Of a stretch of DNA of 64,000 nucleotides, positions 54,001 through 62,485 are shown one piece after another. Under the pieces are notes generated by a model, which saw only the letters and a program-made list of their open reading frames with translations, was not told the DNA's origin and did no database searches. The stretch covers positions 19,061,277 to 19,125,276 of the forward strand of contig OX387607.1 in the NCBI GenBank assembly GCA_947568835.1, in the 5' to 3' direction. The position numbers and the translations under genes are program-made. Position 1 is the stretch's first letter, and every line of letters begins with the position of its first letter. This stretch comes from Protonemura montana (taxonomy: Eukaryota; Arthropoda; Insecta; Plecoptera; Nemouridae).

Positions 54001-54043
54001 TGCTTGGTCAGCCATTCGGCGGCTCGTGATGCACCAAGCGACG
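32997..54043 (-). CDS. Transcobalamin/intrinsic-factor-like cobalamin-binding protein (eight exons resolved, N-terminus missing)
   Basis: Seen: exons 53845-54043, 52077-52180, 50805-50989, 36031-36207, 35193-35468, 34884-34990, 34088-34242 and 32997-33058 join in phase to about 420 residues plus a stop. The first five give the helical alpha/alpha-barrel repeats of the family (LSAKQMELEIVLRLW, RLALYTLALNSICHD, FAVTSLAVCSSGKHV, PDGSFGGSIRATALATQ, SADGSFGDVTLTTEV). The last three give the C-terminal beta domain (DUF4430-like), with VTVSYTLW, YYVMQIAAERDPHF, ATEWPNGHYVHTLAG and VDGLIVEDGGHYLFWYKKL. Known: transcobalamin, intrinsic factor and haptocorrin are secreted vitamin B12 carriers that clamp the ligand between these two domains. 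The secretion signal is not seen and should lie upstream. The intron at 36208-50804 is about 14.6 kb and carries the tandem Helitron-like block. Confidence 0.88.
33590..33870 (+). repeat. Dispersed repeat family M, copy 5
   Basis: It matches the family from AACGCCAATTTGTTCGGG through ATCGGAAAATTGCCAGGACT to AAGTAGACGTGAGT. Confidence 0.75.
33945..34170 (-). repeat. Tandem duplication of an exon tail with its donor
   Basis: The last 60-70 bp of the exon at 34088-34242 plus the donor recur twice more toward lower coordinates. Donors are GTAAGT at 34087, GTAAGT at 34028 and GTAATA at 33955. The copies share GTGCTGCCATCTC, and the third keeps TGATGCCGCCGGGCAACCAA. Confidence 0.88.
34088..34242 (-). 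CDS. Cobalamin-binding protein exon, beta domain, donor region in three copies
   Basis: 155 bp, acceptor TTGTCTCTAG and donor CAGTCG/GTAAGT. It encodes FSATEWPNGHYVHTLAGYRE, then LSYYWLLYVLPSLPDTMM and PPGNQLLSPV. The WPNGHYVHTLAG block is strongly typical of this family. The last 60-70 bp with the donor are repeated twice more downstream (33957-34087). Confidence 0.9.
34662..34876 (-). repeat. G/T-rich minisatellite next to a 5' splice site
   Basis: A long unit of about 77 nt is present twice, itself built of short TTTTGAGAAGG and TTTTGGGATGG motifs. It begins about 8 bases past the donor of exon 34884-34990. Confidence 0.85.
34884..34990 (-). CDS. Cobalamin-binding protein exon, beta domain
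   Basis: 107 bp, acceptor ATGTTTCAG and donor TTCGT/GTAAGT. The product is VGTNVTEKHFLTVTAP followed by SSFYYVMQIAAERDPHF, the strand-helix element of the C-terminal B12-clamping domain. A G-rich minisatellite begins about 8 bases past the donor. Confidence 0.9.
35193..35468 (-). CDS. Cobalamin-binding protein exon, end of helical domain and linker
   Basis: 276 bp, acceptor TTTTTCCAG and donor TGG/GTAAGT. It encodes 92 residues starting ALKSLEDDTSEFWRRESAES, with SADGSFGDVTLTTEVILSL, then a Thr/Pro-rich linker and the first beta strand VDEVTVSYTLW. A CRE-like TGACGTCA lies inside the coding sequence near 35299, probably by chance. Confidence 0.9.
35490..36010 (+). repeat. 5S-rRNA-derived SINE (copy S5)
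   Basis: Starts GTGAGATCACAGAAGTTAAG, with three 91-nt units, the central domain at 35795-35945 (GGAGGAATCCTGTTGTTCGC, GTGCCGGCACCGGG) and a short tail with GCGTCGTTAAAC. It fills most of the intron between two cobalamin-binding exons and ends about 20 bp short of the donor at 36030. Confidence 0.87.
36031..36207 (-). CDS. Cobalamin-binding protein exon
   Basis: 177 bp, acceptor TGCCACCAG and donor ACACAG/GTACAG. It encodes VFPTETLSMVLLALNCIARD and ends APDGSFGGSIRATALATQ. The T-x-x-M-x-x-LAL and DGSFG motifs are typical of the family. It is phase 0 at both ends. Confidence 0.9.
36390..36900 (+). repeat. Dispersed repeat family M, copy 6 with a partial second copy
   Basis: A full-length match at 36390-36710 is followed by a partial copy at 36740-36890 that repeats AGTTTTTGTTAAAACTAGTG and CATCAAGTAGACAT. 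Confidence 0.75.
36962..40496 (+). mobile_element. Helitron-like tandem unit 1
   Basis: Starts TTAACCTTATATAAAAGC after an A and ends GGGTACTGCTAG, followed by T. The leader is at 36962-38225 (including AACGTCAAAGTCAACGTC and GGTGTCTTGGCTAGCAAGA). The 10-nt array is at 38225-40380, with a 3' region of about 115 bp (CATCAAAGAAAACTCGA, CCGTTAGGCAGCGGG). The CTAG end and insertion between A and T without a target duplication fit Helitrons; the 5' TC is absent. No Rep/helicase gene is present, so it is non-autonomous. Confidence 0.7.
38225..40380 (+). repeat. 10-nt repeat array TATGGTATTC in unit 1
   Basis: Over 200 imperfect copies of TATGGTATTC with variants such as TATGGAGTTC, TTTGGTATTC and TATGATATTG. 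Because 10 is not a multiple of 3 and the unit lacks stops on this strand, all three frames read as YGILWYSMVF-like polymers. These are not proteins. Confidence 0.95.
40497..43779 (+). mobile_element. Helitron-like tandem unit 2
   Basis: It joins unit 1 directly at CTAG/TTAACC. Its leader is only about 760 bp: the second half present in the other units is missing after GGCTAGCAAGA. The 10-nt array is at about 41255-43690. Confidence 0.7.
43780..47463 (+). mobile_element. Helitron-like tandem unit 3
   Basis: Leader at 43780-45062, array at about 45062-47290, 3' end CGGGTACTGCTAG. Within the array a 667-bp block (from about 45715) is repeated almost exactly from 46382. Confidence 0.7.
47464..50734 (+). 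mobile_element. Helitron-like tandem unit 4
   Basis: Leader at 47464-48735, array at about 48735-50575. The 3' region includes ATTTGGATAGGGCATCAAAG and ends CTAG before TTCTCAATAT, which is the right flank of the whole block. Confidence 0.7.
50805..50989 (-). CDS. Cobalamin-binding protein exon
   Basis: 185 bp, acceptor TTCTTCCCAG and donor GAC/GTAATA. The product includes SLLHHEPSVERDFAVTSLAV, then CSSGKHVHKRTLRHLLDIAE, resembling the YYQxGLxxLALC helix of transcobalamin. The donor was chosen because phase 0 is needed to meet the next exon. The 41-nt array begins 13 bp upstream of the acceptor. Confidence 0.86.
51002..51652. repeat. 41-nt minisatellite, second array
   Basis: About 16 copies of the same 41-nt family as 17510-19812, here starting 13 bp upstream of a cobalamin-binding exon acceptor. 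Confidence 0.95.
51905..52100 (-). repeat. 85-nt duplication including a 5' splice site
   Basis: The last bases of exon 52077-52180 with its donor (GACCTCGTGG/GTAAGTC) recur at 51992 after an 85-nt unit, with part of a third unit reaching 51905. Each unit also carries TGACGTCATGAGGTCATGAG on the plus strand. Confidence 0.88.
52077..52180 (-). CDS. Cobalamin-binding protein exon
   Basis: 104 bp, acceptor TTTTCAG and donor CGTGG/GTAAGT. It encodes HHDNPMTPARLALYTLALNS and ICHDPLRFHGHDLV, which aligns with the GQLALYLLALRANC helix of transcobalamin. Its 5' splice site is duplicated in the downstream intron. A 57-nt array ends within about 25 bp of its 3' splice site. Confidence 0.9.
52205..53403. 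repeat. 57-nt minisatellite
   Basis: About 21 copies of a 57-nt unit (ATGAATCGCTCAGACGCGCT, GTCAGTAGATCCTCCTAACA). Units are nearly identical; a few lack two or three bases. As 57 is a multiple of 3, the 19-residue open frames on both strands are by-products. It ends within about 25 bp of the acceptor at 52181. Confidence 0.96.
53586..53658 (-). repeat. tRNA-derived SINE head (second type)
   Basis: The minus strand reads GCCCGGATAGCTCAGTTGG, TAGAACACTTGACGGGAAAT, then GGGTTCGTATCCC. D- and T-arms are present, but the 3' acceptor strand does not match the 5' one, so it is a SINE head and not a tRNA. Confidence 0.7.
53845..54043 (-). CDS. Cobalamin-binding protein exon (first resolved)
   Basis: 199 bp, acceptor ATGCTTCCAG and donor TGGCG/GTGAGT. 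The product contains AAEWLTKQTLPDAGWGAATP and SLEAQLSAKQMELEIVLRLW. The W-G-x-x-T-P and SAKQxELE patterns match the N-terminal helices of transcobalamin-like proteins from invertebrates. It is GC-rich compared with its surroundings. The 31-nt array starts about 55 bp upstream of the acceptor. Confidence 0.87.
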
Positions 54044-54097
54044 CTGGAAGCATAAAGAACCTGATATCAGCATGAGAGACAAATTTGATGACAAAAA

Positions 54098-57000
54098 GTG
54101 CACGTGGAGGCCAGGGTGAGCTTCCAACGTGCACGTGGAGGCCAGGGTGAGCTTCCAACGTGCACGGGGAGGCCAGGGTGAGCTCCCAACGTGCACAAGG
54201 AGGCAAGGGTGAGCTTCCAACGTGCACGGGGAGGCCAGGGTGAGCTCCCAACGTGCACGGGGAGGCCAGGGTGAGCTCCCAACGTGCACGGGGAGGCCAG
54301 GGTGAGCTTCCAACGTGCACGGGGAGGCCAGGGTGAGCTTCCAACGTGCACGGGGAGGCCAGGGTGAGCTCCCAACGTGCACGGGGAGGCCAGGGTGAGC
54401 TCCCAACGTGCACGGGGAGGCTAGGGTGAGCTCCCAACGTGCACGGGGAGGCCAGGGTGAGCTTCCAACGTGCACGTGGAGGCCCGGGTGAGCTCCCAAC
54501 GTGCACGGGGAGGCTAGGGTTAGCTCCCAACGTGCACGGGGAGGCCAGGGTGAGCTCCCAACGTGCACGGGGAGGCTAGGGTGAGCTCCCAACGTGCACG
54601 GGGAGGCTAGGGTGAGATTCCAACGTGCACGGGGAGGCCAGGGTGAGCTCCCAACGTGCACGGGGAGGCCAGGGTGAGCTTCCAACGTGCACGTGGAGGC
54701 CAGGGTGAGCTTCCAACGTGCACGGGGAGGCCAGGGTGAGCTTCCAACGTGCACGTGGAGGCCAGGGTGAGCTTCCAACGTGCACAGGGAGGCCAGGGTG
54801 AGCTCCCAACGTGCACGGAGAGGCCAGGGTGAGCTTCCAACGTGCACGTGGAGGCCAGGGTGAGCTTCCAACGTGCACGGGGAGGCCAGGGTGAGCTCCC
54901 AACGTGCACGGGGAGGCCAGGGTGAGCTTCCAACGTGCACGTGGAGGCCAGGGTGAGCTCCCAACGTGCACGGGGAGGCTAGGGTGAGCTTCCAACGTGC
55001 ACGGGGAGGCCAGGGTGAGCTTCCAACGTGCACAAGGAGGCCAGGGTGAGCTTCCAACGTGCACGTGGAGGCCAGGGTGAGCTTCCAACGTGCACGGGGA
55101 GGCCAGGGTGAGCTCCCAACGTGCACGGGGAGGCCAGGGTGAGCTCCCAACGTGCACGGGGAGGCTAGGGTGAGCTTCCAACGTGCACGGGGAGGCCAGG
55201 GTGAGCTTCCAACGTGCACGGGGAGGCCAGGGTGAGCTCCCAACGTGCACGTGGAGGCCAGGGTGAGCTTCCAACGTGCACAGGGAGGCCAGGGTGAGCT
55301 TCCAACGTGCACGGGGAGGCCAGGGTGAGCTTCCAACGTGCACGGGGAGGCCAGGGTGATCTCCCAACGTGCACGGGGAGGCCAGGGTGAGCTCCCAACG
55401 TGCACGGGGAGGCCAGGGTGAGCTTCCAATGTGCACGTGGAGGCCAGGATGAGCTCCCAACGTGCACGGAGAGGCCAGGGTGAGCTTCCAACGTGCACGT
55501 GGAGGCCAGGGTGAGCTTCCAACGTGCACGGAGAGGCCAGGGTGAGCTCCCAACGTGCACGGGGAGGCCAGGGTGAGCTTTCAACGTGCACGGGGAGGTC
55601 AGGGTGAGCTTCCAACGTGCACGGGGAGGCCAGGGTGAGCTTCCAACGTGCACGGGGAGGCCAGGGTGAGCTTCCAACGTGCACGGGGAGGCCAGGGTGA
55701 GCTTCCAACGTGCACGGGGAGGCCAGGGTGAGCTTCCAACGTGCACGGGGAGGCCAGGGTGAGCTCCCAAAGTGCACGGGGAGGCCAGGGTGAGCTTCCA
55801 ACGTGCACGGGGAGGCCAGGGTGAGCTTCCAACGTGCACGGGGAGGGCAGGGTGAGCTTCCAACGTGCACGGGGAGGCCAGGGTGAGCTTCCAACGTGCA
55901 CGGGGAGGCCAGGGTGAGCTTCCAACGTGCACGGGGAGGCCAGGGTGAGCTTCCAACGTGCACGGCCAGGGTGAGCTTCCAACGTGCACGGGGAGGCCAG
56001 GGTGAGCTTCCAACGTGCACGGGGAGGCCAGGGTGAGCTCCCAACGTGCACGGGGAGGCCAGGGTGAGCTCCCAACGTGCACGGAGAGGCCAGGGTGAGC
56101 TTCCAACGTGCACGGGGAGGCCAGGGTGAGCTCCCAACGTGCACGGGGAGGCCAGGGTGAGCTTCCAACGTGCACGGGGAGGCCAGGGTGAGCTTCCAAC
56201 GTGCACGGGGAGGCCAGGGTTAGCTTCCGACGTGCACGGGGAGGCCAGGGTGAGCTTCCAACGTGCACGGGGAGGCCAGGGTGAGCTCCCAACGTGCACG
56301 GGGACGCCAGGGTGAGCTTCCAACGTGCACGGGGAGGCCAGGGTGAGCTTCCAACGTGCACGTGGAGGCCAGGGTGAGCTCCCAACGTGCACGGGGAGGC
56401 CAGGGTGAGCTTCCAACGTGCACGTGGAGGCCAGGGTGAGCTCCCAACGTGCACAAGGAGGCCAGGGTGAGCTTCCGACGTGCACGGGGAGGACAGGGTG
56501 AGCTTCCAACGTGCACAAGGAGGCTAGGGTGAGCTTCCGACGTGCACAAGGAGGCCAGGGTGAGCTCCCAACGTGCACAAGGAGGCCAGGGTGAGCTTCC
56601 GACGTGCACGGGGAGGCCCGGGTGAGCTCCCAACGTGCACAAGGAGGCCAGGGTGAGCTCCCAACGTGCACAAGGAGGCCAGGGTGAGCTTCCAACGTGC
56701 ACGGGGAGACCAGGGTGAGCTTCCAACGTGCACGAGGAGGCCAGGGTGAGCTTCCAACGTGCACGGGGAGGCCCGGGTGAGCTTCCAACGTGCACGGGGA
56801 GGCAAGGGTGAGCTTCCAACGTGCACGGGGAGGCCCGGGTGAGCTTCCAACGTGCACGGGGAGGCAAGGGTGAGCTTCCAACGTGCACAAGGAGGCCAGG
56901 GTGAGCTCCCAACGTGCACAAGGAGGCCAGGGTGAGCTTCCAACGTGCACGGGGAGGCCCGGGTGAGCTCCCAACGTGCACAAGGAGGCCAGGGTGAGCT

Positions 57001-59266
57001 CCCAACGTGCAAAAGGAGGCCAGGGTGAGCTTCCAACGTGCACGGGGAGACCAGGGTGAGCTTCCAACGTGCACGAGGAGGACAGGGTGAGCTTCCAACG
57101 TGCACGGGGAGGTCAGGGTGAGCTTCCAACGTGCACGTGGAGGCCAGGGTGAGCTTCCAACGTGCACGGGGAGGACAGGGTGAGCTTCCAACGTGCACGG
57201 GGAGGCCAGGGTGAGCTCCCAACGTGCACGGGGAGGCCAGGGTGAGCTTCCAACGTGCACGGGGAGGGCAGGGTGAGCTTCCAACGTGCACGGGGAGGCC
57301 AGGGTGAGCTTCCAACGTGCACGGGGAGGCCAGGGTGAGCTTCCAACGTGCACGGGGAGGCCAGGGTGAGCTTCCAACGTGCACGGCCAGGGTGAGCTTC
57401 CAACGTGCACGGGGAGGCCAGGGTGAGCTTCCAACGTGCACGGGGAGGCCAGGGTGAGCTCCCAACGTGCACGGGGAGGCCAGGGTGAGCTCCCAACGTG
57501 CAAAAGGAGGCCAGGGTGAGCTTCCAACGTGCACGGGGAGACCAGGGTGAGCTTCCAACGTGCACGAGGAGGACAGGGTGAGCTTCCAACGTGCACGGGG
57601 AGGTCAGGGTGAGCTTCCAACGTGCACGTGGAGGCCAGGGTGAGCTTCCAACGTGCACGGGGAGGACAGGGTGAGCTTCCAACGTGCACGGGGAGGCCAG
57701 GGTGAGCTCCCAACGTGCACGGGGAGGCCAGGGTGAGCTTCCAACGTGCACGGGGAGGGCAGGGTGAGCTTCCAACGTGCACGGGGAGGCCAGGGTGAGC
57801 TTCCAACGTGCACGGGGAGGCCAGGGTGAGCTTCCAACGTGCACGGGGAGGCCAGGGTGAGCTTCCAACGTGCACGGCCAGGGTGAGCTTCCAACGTGCA
57901 CGGGGAGGCCAGGGTGAGCTTCCAACGTGCACGGGGAGGCCAGGGTGAGCTCCCAACGTGCACGGGGAGGCCAGGGTGAGCTCCCAACGTGCACGGAGAG
58001 GCCAGGGTGAGCTTCCAACGTGCACGGGGAGGCCAGGGTGAGCTCCCAACGTGCACGGGGAGGCCAGGGTGAGCTTCCAACGTGCACGTGGAGGCCAGGG
58101 TGAGCTCCCAACGTGCACGGGGAGGCCAGGGTGAGCTTCCAACGTGCACGTGGAGGCCAGGGTGAGCTCCCAACGTGCACAAGGAGGCCAGGGTGAGCTT
58201 CCGACGTGCACGGGGAGGACAGGGTGAGCTTCCAACGTGCACAAGGAGGCTAGGGTGAGCTTCCGACGTGCACAAGGAGGCCAGGGTGAGCTCCCAACGT
58301 GCACAAGGAGGCCAGGGTGAGCTTTCGACGTGCACGGGGAGGCCCGGGTGAGCTCCCAACGTGCACAAGGAGGCCAGGGTGAGCTCCCAACGTGCACAAG
58401 GAGGCCAGGGTGAGCTTCCAACGTGCACGAGGAGACCAGGGTGAGCTTCCAACGTGCACGAGGAGGCCAGGGTGAGCTTCCAACGTGCACGGGGAGGCCC
58501 GGGTGAGCTTCCAACGTGCACGGGGAGGCAAGGGTGAGCTTCCAACGTGCACGGGGAGGCCCGGGTGAGCTTCCAACGTGCACGGGGAGGCAAGGGTGAG
58601 CTTCCAACGTGCACAAGGAGGCCAGGGTGAGCTCCCAACGTGCACAAGGAGGCCAGGGTGAGCTTCCGACGTGCACGGGGAGGCCCGGGTGAGCTCCCAA
58701 CGTGCACAAGGAGGCCAGGGTGAGCTCCCAACGTGCACAAGGAGGCCAGGGTGAGCTTCCAACGTGCACGGGGAGACCAGGGTGAGCTTCCAACGTGCAC
58801 GAGGAGGACAGGGTGAGCTTCCAACGTGCACGGGGAGGTCAGGGTGAGCTTCCAACGTGCACGTGGAGGCCAGGGTGAGCTTCCAACGTGCACGGGGAGG
58901 ACAGGGTGAGCTTCCAACGTGCACGGGGAGGCCAGGGTGAGCTCCCAACGTGCACGGGGAAGCCAGGGTGAGCTTCCAACGTGCACGGGGAGGCCAGGGT
59001 GAGCTTCTAACGTGCACGGGAAGGCCAGGATGAGCTTCCAACGTGCACGGGGAGGCCAGGGTGAGCTTCCAACGTGCACGGGGAGGCCAGGGTGAGCTCC
59101 CAACGTGCACGGGGAAGCCAGGGTGAGCTTCCAACGTGCACGGGGAGGCCAGGGTGAGCTTCTAACGTGCACGGGAAGGCCAGGATGAGCTTCCAACGTG
59201 CACGGGGAGGCCAGGGTGAGCTTCCAACGTGCACGGGGAGGCCAGGGTGAGTTCCCAACGTGCACG
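54098..59266. repeat. 31-nt minisatellite, about 165 copies
   Basis: Unit of 31 nt (AACGTGCACGGGGAGGCCAG, GGTGAGCTTCC), tandem over 5.2 kb. The unit is stop-free in every minus-strand frame, producing 31-residue periodic open frames of up to about 1,000 codons. Segmental duplications occur: a block near 56450-57010 recurs about 1.73 kb later, and one near 57060-57480 recurs about 0.5 kb later. Shortened units (CACGGCCAGGGTG) mark the duplicates. Confidence 0.97.
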
Positions 59267-59269
59267 GAG

Positions 59270-59555
59270 TGGGACGATGATTTCCCTCAGGTAGACTTGG
59301 GTGAGCGCCGAGCATGTCTTGCAGAGGATTGTTTAACTCGCACAGACTGATAACAGCTGCTATCTCTGATATTGTGTTGTCACGCTTGGGGTCATCCGTG
59401 ATAAAGATCAGGTAAACAATGTAAGGAACCTCGACTCGACAGTCGTGCTCAGAAGCTCTCAGGCAACAGAAGACGTCACTTTCTGTGAGGTTTAAACATC
59501 TACCTTTAGTCGGGCCTCGAGTTGCAGGAATAAGAATCTTAACCAGGAACTTCAT
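59270..59555 (-). CDS. Candidate upstream exon of the cobalamin-binding gene, or of an unidentified gene
   Basis: The minus-strand frame from the ATG at 59555 reads MKFLVKILIPATRGPTKGRC, then VFCCLRASEHDCRVEVPYIV and continues to NNPLQDMLGAHPSLPEG, where it runs into the 31-nt array. The sequence looks coding (no repeats, cysteine-containing, balanced composition), and PYIVYLIFITDD is strand-like. I do not recognise it confidently. Strand and position make it a candidate N-terminal exon of the cobalamin gene, but no clear phase-1 donor was found, and the N-terminus is not a good signal peptide. Confidence 0.4.
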
Positions 59556-59609
59556 AAGCGATTTAAGATGTTGGACCCGCTGGTTTTGTTAAAAAAACCG
59601 ACTTTTATA

Positions 59610-59627
59610 ATGAAGATCGTTGCATTG
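59610..59627 (+). CDS. Membrane-protein exon 1 (18 coding bases)
   Basis: ATG followed by five codons (MKIVAL) and the donor GTGAGTAAAT. It was chosen because it joins exon 2 in phase 0 and completes the first hydrophobic helix. An exon this short rests on the splice pattern alone. Confidence 0.4.
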
Positions 59628-61678
59628 GTGAGTAAATTGTACTTGCTACACACGACAGATTGGATTTAAGTGGGAGAACTTGATTTATGTCCATCTTGTC
59701 AGGTGTCAACATTTCAACCCGTCTCGACTCGACCATCTAAGCTGTGTTGCCAACTCTCACGTACCTACCCCCACCCCTTCTCATCAGGAGGGTCTTTGTT
59801 CGATTCATGTCCATCTTGTCAGGTGTCAACATTTCAACCCGTCTCGACTCGACCATCTAAGCTGTGTTGCCAACTCACGTACCTACCCCCACCCCTTCCC
59901 ATCAGGAGGGTCTTTGTTCGATTCATGTCCATCTTGTCAGGTGTCAACATTTCAACCCGTCTCGACTCGACCATCTAAGCTGTGTTGCCAACTCAAGTAC
60001 CTACCCCCACCCCTTCCCATCAGGTAAACACCTGTAATGGAAATGCAATGAATGCCTCGATAGAAGATACATTCAAAACTCCAAAAATTTATCAAAATTT
60101 AAAAAAAATCTTGTTTGGATTAAATAATAAATAAACAACTCGGTCAACTTGTCTGTGAAAAAACGGGGGTTGAATTTGAGGAAGCAAAAATGTGGTTGAC
60201 TGGAAAAGCGCGATCAAACAAACTAGCGCAAGTTATTGCGTACAGCAAAATAAATCTGAATAAACGCTGTACTTTCTCACAGCGCAGGCAGCTGACCGAC
60301 CTTATATTTCTAAACAAACTTCTCACAATAATATCGACACCCCGAGACTGATATCTTAAATCTGCATCGCAATACCATCCAGGCAATCTCGTAATCACCA
60401 TCCTTTCAGGCTGCCAAACAGTAGGATTGATATCCACAAGCACGGGTGCAACAAAATACCAATGACTACCTGTACAATCGAATAATAACTACCTGCCCTG
60501 ACATCCTTTCTGACTCCTTCATGACTTACATAACCCAACTTAAACTCCATGACTTACATAACCTAACTTAAACTTCATGACTTACATAACCTAACTTAAA
60601 CGCCATGACTTACATAACCTAACTTAAACTCCATGACTTACATAACCTAACTTAAACTCCATTACTTACATAACCCAACTTAAACTCCCTGACTTACATA
60701 ACCCAACTTAAACTCCATGACTTACATAACCCAACTTAAACTCCATGACTTACATAACCCAACTTAAACTCCAAGACTTACATAACCCAACTTAAAATCC
60801 AAGACTTACATAACCTAACTTAAACTTCAAGACCTAACAGCTGCTCATGAACACTTCCAACTGCATTATCTTGTGTTACCTCTGAATTTAAGCTGAAGTT
60901 TTTACAATGTTTATAAAGACCATGTCTCTATATTTTATCAAACTTGTAGACTTGCATCTGTTGTCGATTAACAATAACAATAATTCAACTTATCTTTGTG
61001 GCAGTGCATTCAGGATATTCAAACGTCAATGTCACTGTCAACGTCAATTTCAAATTCTTTTCAAAATCTCTAGAACTGAAGGGAAATAAATGACGGAACT
61101 GAAATATTGTTGGTGTCTTGGCTAGCAAGATTGGCTAGCCCAGATTGTAAAAGGTATTTCACAAGTTTCACTCTCTAAGAAATATTTCAAGAAATCATAC
61201 ACGGAAATCTTTTGACAGCCAACGTCGTTTGTTTTCGAAATTGTCATCGTGGTCACTTTGGAATTCACAGAGTTTCCACAATGCAGTGACCCCGAGTGAA
61301 ATAAGCGGCAAATTTCAAATAAAATAAATGGGGGTACTGTATGGTATTGCATGGTACTTTTGGTTGTGGTCCCATTAGAGGCTTTACATTTAAACCATAA
61401 TGCCCACTCCCTCAAAATCTTCAGCGGCCGTAGGCAGCGGGTACTGCTAGTAATAATAATAAATTGAATGTACCACTTCACTCATAATAACCTCGTGACA
61501 TATTGTGTTTTGACAGGTGATGGCCGTGATCTGCACTGGTCTCGTGATCGGAGAGGTCGTAGTCTCACGAGACCTAAACAAAATGGCGACCATCTACGTG
61601 ACCATCATCGGGTTTATCATCATCAGCCTGATCGTCATCCTCGGCTACGTGCTGGAATCTCCACTGCATAAATATCTG
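59610..61678 (+). CDS. Small membrane-protein gene (first two exons; continues to the right)
   Basis: Seen: a short first exon, 59610-59627, encodes MKIVAL and ends at a good donor (TTG/GTGAGT). Exon 2 is 61517-61678 (acceptor TTTTGACAG, donor CTG/GTACGT), 54 codons in the same phase. Together they give two hydrophobic helices, about residues 3-21 (KIVALVMAVICTGLVIGEV) and 33-51 (TIYVTIIGFIIISLIVILG), separated by a short polar loop and followed by ESPLHKYL. Inference: a small multi-pass membrane protein, MARVEL- or tetraspan-like in outline, but no family motif is recognised. The rest of the gene should lie beyond the 118-nt array at 61707-62485. Both visible introns contain members of the same 118-nt repeat. 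Confidence 0.5.
59686..60023 (+). repeat. 118-nt minisatellite, first array
   Basis: Nearly three copies of a 118-nt unit (CATCTTGTCAGGTGTCAACA, TCGACTCGACCATCTAAGCT, ACCTACCCCCACCCCTTC). It sits about 60 bp after the donor of membrane-protein exon 1. Confidence 0.95.
60500..60838 (+). repeat. 28-nt minisatellite
   Basis: About eleven copies of a 28-nt unit (ATGACTTACATAACCCAACT, TAAACTCC) in intron 1 of the membrane-protein gene. Confidence 0.93.
60985..61450 (+). mobile_element. Short Helitron-like remnant
   Basis: It contains leader fragments (TTCAAACGTCAATGTC, GGTGTCTTGGCTAGCAAGA), three TATGGTATT-like words near 61340, and the 3' end ATGCCCACTCCCTCAAAATC, GGCAGCGGGTACTGCTAG, followed by T. 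It is an internally deleted copy of the 36962-50734 family. Confidence 0.7.
61517..61678 (+). CDS. Membrane-protein exon 2
   Basis: 162 bp between a TTTTGACAG acceptor and a GTACGT donor, open throughout. It encodes VMAVICTGLVIGEVVVSRDL and the second helix TIYVTIIGFIIISLIVILG. The GC content and lack of repeats contrast with both flanks. Confidence 0.65.
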
Positions 61679-61706
61679 GTACGTCAGCAAAGCGTCTTAA
61701 GTTCCC

Positions 61707-62485
61707 ATCAGGAGGGTCTTTGTTCGATTCATGTCCATCTTGTCAGGTGTCAACATTTCAACCCGTCTCGACTCGACCATCTAAGCTGTGTTGCCAACTC
61801 ACGTACCTACCCCCACCCCTTCCCATCAGGAGGGTCTTTGTTTGATTCATGTCCATCTTGTCAGGTGTCAACATTTCAACCCGTCTTGACTCGACCATCT
61901 AAGCTGTGTTGCCAACTCACGTACCTACCCCCACCCCTTCCCATCAGGAGGGTCTTTGTTTGATTCATGTCCATCTTGTCAGGTGTCAACATTTCAACCC
62001 GTCTCGACTCGACCATCTAAGCTGTGTTGCCAACTCACGTACCTACCCCCACCCCTTCCCATCAGGAGGGTCTTTGTTCGATTCATGTCCATCTTGTCAG
62101 GTGTCAACATTTCAACCCGTCTCGACTCGACCATCTAAGCTGTGTTGCCAACTCACGTACCTACCCCCACCCCTTCCCATCAGGAGGGTCTTTGTTCGAT
62201 TCATGTCCATCTTGTCAGGTGTCAACATTTCAACCCGTCTCGACTCGACCATCTAAGCTGTGTTGCCAACTCGCGTACCTACCCCCACCCCTTCCTATCA
62301 GGAGGGTCTTTGTTCGATTCATGTCCATCTTGTCAGGTGTCAACATTTCAACCCGTCTCGACTCGACCATCTAAGCTGTGTTGCCAACTCGCGTACCTAC
62401 CCCCACCCCTTCCTATCAGGAGGGTCTTTGTTCGATTCATGTCCATCTTGTCAGGTGTCAACATTTCAACTCGTCTCGACTCAAC
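61707..62485 (+). repeat. 118-nt minisatellite, second array
   Basis: About 6.6 copies of the same 118-nt unit as 59686-60023, starting about 28 bp after the donor of membrane-protein exon 2. Confidence 0.95.

Noticed and set aside
54008-59265. Open frames of up to 1,019 codons with a 31-residue period
   Set aside because: A 31-nt stop-free unit opens every minus-strand frame. The frames overlap and run through an intron.
60144-60443. 99-codon minus-strand open frame
   Set aside because: It has no recognisable motif, no splice context and lies in an intron of a plus-strand gene.
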